Positions 39,461-41,786 of a DNA stretch of 41,786 nucleotides are shown here, one piece after another. Source of the stretch: an uncultured Magnetospirillum sp. (GTDB taxonomy: Bacteria > Pseudomonadota > Alphaproteobacteria > Rhodospirillales > Magnetospirillaceae); NCBI RefSeq assembly GCF_903853455.1, contig NZ_CAINTR010000112.1, positions 1 to 41,786 on the forward strand, read 5' to 3'. The notes under the pieces were generated by a model, which was given only the letters and a program-made list of their open reading frames with translations, ran no database searches and was not told the DNA's origin. How positions within the stretch are numbered: position 1 is the first letter of the stretch; each line of letters begins with the position of its first letter. A program made the translations under genes and the position numbers.

Positions 39461-40153
39461 TCAGGCCCCGATGGTGGCGACGTCGAGCTTCAGGCCGGGG
39501 CCCATGGTGGACGACAGCGACACCTTCTTGAGGTAGGTGCCCTTGGCGCCCTGGGGCTTGGCCTTGGTGATGGCGTCGACGAACGCCTTGACGTTCTCTT
39601 GCAGCTTCTCTTCCGAGAAGCTGGCCTTGCCGATGCCGGCATGAATGATACCGGCCTTCTCGACGCGGAACTGAACCTGACCGGCCTTGGCGGCGCGGAT
39701 GGCTTCCGTGACGTTGACGGTGACGGTGCCCAGCTTCGGGTTCGGCATCAGGCCGCGCGGGCCGAGCACCTTACCGAGGCGGCCGACCAGACCCATCATG
39801 TCCGGGGTGGCGATGCAGCGGTCGAAGTCCATGGTGCCGCCGTTGACGGCCTCGAACAGGTCGTCGGCGCCGACGATGTCGGCTCCGGCCTTGCGGGCTT
39901 CCTCGGCCTTGTCGCCCTTGGCGAACACGGCGACGCGGACGGTCTTGCCGGTGCCGTGGGGCAGTTCGACCACGCCGCGGACCATCTGGTCGGCGTGACG
40001 GGGATCGACACCCAGGTTGAGGGCGATTTCGATGGTCTCGTCGAACTTGGCGACGGCACCCGACTTGATCGCCTTCACCGCGTCGGTGAGGCTGTAGAAC
40101 TTGTCGCGGTCAATGCCGCTATAGGCCGCCTTTAGGCGCTTTCCGATAGCCAT
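39461..40153 (-). CDS. rplA: Ribosomal protein L1
   Basis: The 230-residue L1 protein of the ribosomal L1 stalk. It begins [20 protein letters not shown] and has [40 protein letters not shown] and the signature [16 protein letters not shown]. It starts 4 bp after rplK, in the usual L11-L1 operon in which L1 represses its own translation. Confidence 0.97.
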   Translation of the reverse strand: MAIGKRLKAAYSGIDRDKFYSLTDAVKAIKSGAVAKFDETIEIALNLGVDPRHADQMVRGVVELPHGTGKTVRVAVFAKGDKAEEARKAGADIVGADDLFEAVNGGTMDFDRCIATPDMMGLVGRLGKVLGPRGLMPNPKLGTVTVNVTEAIRAAKAGQVQFRVEKAGIIHAGIGKASFSEEKLQENVKAFVDAITKAKPQGAKGTYLKKVSLSSTMGPGLKLDVATIGA

Positions 40154-40157
40154 GGGA

Positions 40158-40586
40158 TTACTCCACCACCTTGAGGCCCATCGAGCGGGCGGAACCGACG
40201 ATCATGCTGCTGGCGGCTTCAACGTCATTGGCGTTGAGGTCGACCATCTTCTTCTCGGCGATCTCTCGGATCTGCGCCATGGTCACCTGACCGACCGTGC
40301 CCTTGCCGGGCGTGGTCGTGCCCTTGGTGATGCCGGCGGCCTTCTTCAGGAAGAAGGTGACCGGGGGGGTCTTGGTCACGAAGGTGAAGGTACGATCCGA
40401 ATAGGCGGTGATCACCACGGGAATCGGCATGCCCGGCTCGAGACCCTGGGTCTGAGCGTTGAAGGCCTTGCAGAATTCCATGATGTTCAGGCCGCGCTGA
40501 CCCAGCGCGGGACCGATCGGCGGCGAGGGATTGGCCTTGCCGGCCGGGACTTGGAGCTTGACGTAGCCCACGATCTTCTTTGCCAT
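40158..40586 (-). CDS. rplK: Ribosomal protein L11
   Basis: The 142-residue L11 protein of the GTPase-associated centre. It begins [20 protein letters not shown], continues [20 protein letters not shown], and ends with the RNA-binding domain that has the usual [15 protein letters not shown] precedes the ATG. A terminator separates it from nusG, so it has its own promoter in the 151-bp spacer. Confidence 0.97.
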   Translation of the reverse strand: MAKKIVGYVKLQVPAGKANPSPPIGPALGQRGLNIMEFCKAFNAQTQGLEPGMPIPVVITAYSDRTFTFVTKTPPVTFFLKKAAGITKGTTTPGKGTVGQVTMAQIREIAEKKMVDLNANDVEAASSMIVGSARSMGLKVVE

Positions 40587-40690
40587 CTCACTATCCTCTG
40601 TTTGACGTCCAGAGTTGGCGGTACGGCCGTGGCAGGCCTTCCGCCGACTTCACCGGTCCCAGACATCCGGAACCGGAAAACGAAAACACC

Positions 40691-40727
40691 CGTAAGCCGC
40701 TCCGCCGATCCGGCGGGGCGGCTTACG
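40691..40727 (-). terminator. Terminator after nusG
   Basis: GTAAGCCGCTCCGCCG and its partner CGGCGGGGCGGCTTAC (40692-40726) form a 16-bp stem with one T-G pair. On the minus strand it is followed by GGTGTTTTCGTTTT. It starts 10 bp after the nusG stop and ends the secE-nusG transcript. Confidence 0.88.
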
Positions 40728-40737
40728 GACGCAAACC

Positions 40738-41271
40738 TCAGACCTTCTCGACCTGGGTGTATTCCAACTCGACCGGAGTGGAACGCCCGAAGATCGAAAC
40801 CGCCACCTTGAGGCGGGCCTTTTCCTCGTCGACTTCCTCGACAAGGCCGTTGAACGAGGTGAAGGGGCCGTCGGACACGCGCACCTGCTCGCCCACCTCG
40901 AAGGTGATGGAGGGCTTGGGACGCTCGACGCCTTCCTGCACCTGCTTGATGATGCGTTCGGCTTCGGATTCGGTGATCGGAACCGGACGGCCCTTGCCAC
41001 CCAGGAAGCCGGTCACCTTGGGCGTGTTCTTCACCAGATGCCAGGTGTCGTCGGTGAGCACCATCTTCACCAGCGCGTAGCCGGGGAAGAACTTGCGCTC
41101 GGCGTTGACCTTGGCGCCCCGGCGCAGCTCGACCACTTCCTCGGTCGGCACCAGAACCTGCTCGAACAGATCGGCCATGCCCTTCTGCTCGGCCTGCTCG
41201 CGGATGGACTGCGCGACCTTCTTCTCGAAACCGGAATAGACGTGAATTACGTACCAGCGGGCGGTGGCCAT
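40738..41271 (-). CDS. nusG: Transcription elongation/antitermination factor NusG
   Basis: The 177-residue NusG. The N-terminal NGN domain begins [20 protein letters not shown], with FPGYALVKM in its second half. The C-terminal KOW domain has [20 protein letters not shown] and ends [10 protein letters not shown]. It binds RNA polymerase and couples to Rho or ribosomal protein S10. It starts 7 bp after secE. Confidence 0.97.
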   Translation of the reverse strand: MATARWYVIHVYSGFEKKVAQSIREQAEQKGMADLFEQVLVPTEEVVELRRGAKVNAERKFFPGYALVKMVLTDDTWHLVKNTPKVTGFLGGKGRPVPITESEAERIIKQVQEGVERPKPSITFEVGEQVRVSDGPFTSFNGLVEEVDEEKARLKVAVSIFGRSTPVELEYTQVEKV

Positions 41272-41278
41272 TTGCTTT

Positions 41279-41476
41279 TCAGCCTCCCAGACCGAATAAC
41301 TGCTTGACGCTCAGGGCGAAAATCTGGTCGACGACCAGGAAGAACACAGCCGAAAGCATCACCATCACGAACACCATAATGGTCGAGATGGAGGTTTCGC
41401 GCCGTGAGGGCCAAGTCACCTTGGCGACCTCCTGGCGGACCTGCTTGAAAAATAGGGCCGGAGTCGTCTTTGCCAT
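41279..41476 (-). CDS. secE: Preprotein translocase subunit SecE
   Basis: The 65-residue single-span SecE of the SecYEG channel. It has the amphipathic helix [20 protein letters not shown] and one membrane span ([20 protein letters not shown]). This is the short SecE form of most bacteria, compared with the three-span E. coli form. It lies between tRNA-Trp and nusG, as in most proteobacteria. Confidence 0.95.
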   Translation of the reverse strand: MAKTTPALFFKQVRQEVAKVTWPSRRETSISTIMVFVMVMLSAVFFLVVDQIFALSVKQLFGLGG

Positions 41477-41495
41477 ATTCTCTACTGTCGTAATT

Positions 41496-41571
41496 TGGCA
41501 GGAGTGGAGGGGCTCGAACCCCCAACCCCCGGTTTTGGAGACCGGTGCTCTACCAGTTGAGCTACACTCCT
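41496..41571 (-). tRNA. trnW: tRNA-Trp (CCA anticodon)
   Basis: On the minus strand the sequence starts AGGAGTGTAGCTCAACTGGT. The anticodon loop is CTCCAAA with anticodon CCA, the T arm is GGGGGTTCGAGCCCC, and the acceptor arm AGGAGTG pairs with CACTCCT. The 3' CCA is encoded (41496-41498). It is in the usual place between tuf and secE. Confidence 0.96.
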
Positions 41572-41581
41572 GCAGCCATCA

Positions 41582-41637
41582 CCGGTCCCCGTGCCACGGG
41601 GACCGGCATGAAGGCCCGGCGTGACCGAAGCCACGCC
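41582..41637 (-). terminator. Two hairpins between tuf and tRNA-Trp
   Basis: CCGGTCCCCGTG (41582-41593) pairs with CACGGGGACCGG (41595-41606), and GGCGTG (41618-41623) pairs with CACGCC (41632-41637). Neither has a T-run on the minus strand. They may serve as processing sites or a leaky terminator after tuf. Confidence 0.45.
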
Positions 41638-41645
41638 TTATACGC

Positions 41646-41786
41646 CTACTCGACGATCTTGGCAACCACGCCGGCGCCGACGGTACGACCGCCTTCACGG
41701 ATGGCGAAGCGCAGACCTTCATCCATGGCGATCGGGCAGATCAGATGGACTTCCATGGAGACGTTGTCGCCCGGCATCACCATCTC
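41646..41786 (-). CDS. tuf: Elongation factor Tu, 3' end (partial)
   Basis: Only the last 46 codons and the TAG stop are in the window; the gene runs off the right edge. The peptide [20 protein letters not shown], then [20 protein letters not shown] and the end AKIVE are the C-terminal domain 3 of EF-Tu. EF-Tu delivers aminoacyl-tRNA to the ribosome. Its position next to trnW and secE is normal. Confidence 0.96.
   Translation of the reverse strand, partial: EMVMPGDNVSMEVHLICPIAMDEGLRFAIREGGRTVGAGVVAKIVE

Overview
The window is high-GC alphaproteobacterial DNA. The irr-type Fur regulator, the tuf-trnW-secE-nusG-rplKAJL-rpoBC order and the sulfite-oxidising genes suggest a Rhodospirillales member close to Magnetospirillum. 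That placement is inferred from gene content and was not tested by any search.

Layout. Positions 1-2.7 kb hold a minus-strand set: a gamma-glutamyltransferase-family enzyme, a 72-residue Cys-pair protein and a beta-class glutathione S-transferase. Next come gpt and irr (plus strand), a large acyl-CoA-synthetase/GNAT fusion (minus), a Pro-rich membrane protein, a hotdog thioesterase, an ECHDC3-like crotonase and a metallophosphoesterase. From 10.6 to 27.1 kb lies a sulfur-oxidation locus. On the minus strand it reads sat-qmoA-qmoB-hdrC-hdrB, with a MazG-like gene upstream of sat. On the plus strand it reads aprB-aprA-ykgJ-like, then soeA-soeB-soeC. A pseudouridine synthase and a universal stress protein follow. 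From 29.2 kb to the right edge is the minus-strand transcription/translation block rpoC, rpoB, rplL, rplJ (with an L10 leader), rplA, rplK, nusG, secE, tRNA-Trp and the 3' end of tuf.

How the genes work together. The locus encodes two cytoplasmic routes from sulfite to sulfate. SoeABC oxidises sulfite directly, with a DmsC-type membrane anchor. AprBA makes APS from sulfite and AMP, and Sat converts APS plus pyrophosphate to sulfate and ATP. QmoA and QmoB are the expected electron partner of AprBA. The usual membrane subunit QmoC is absent, and soluble HdrC and HdrB occupy its place. A YkgJ-type cysteine-cluster protein follows aprA.

Intergenic DNA is rich in two repeat families. Family 1 (three copies of about 400 bp near 9.1, 25.0 and 27.8 kb) consists of nested inverted repeats, with the flanks swapped and inverted around the core in one copy relative to the other two. 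Family 2 (five copies) has constant linkers and hairpins whose two arms change together between copies. Four of its copies lie just 3' of minus-strand genes, two of them inside the sat-qmo-hdr gene row. No transposase, CRISPR array or phage gene was seen.
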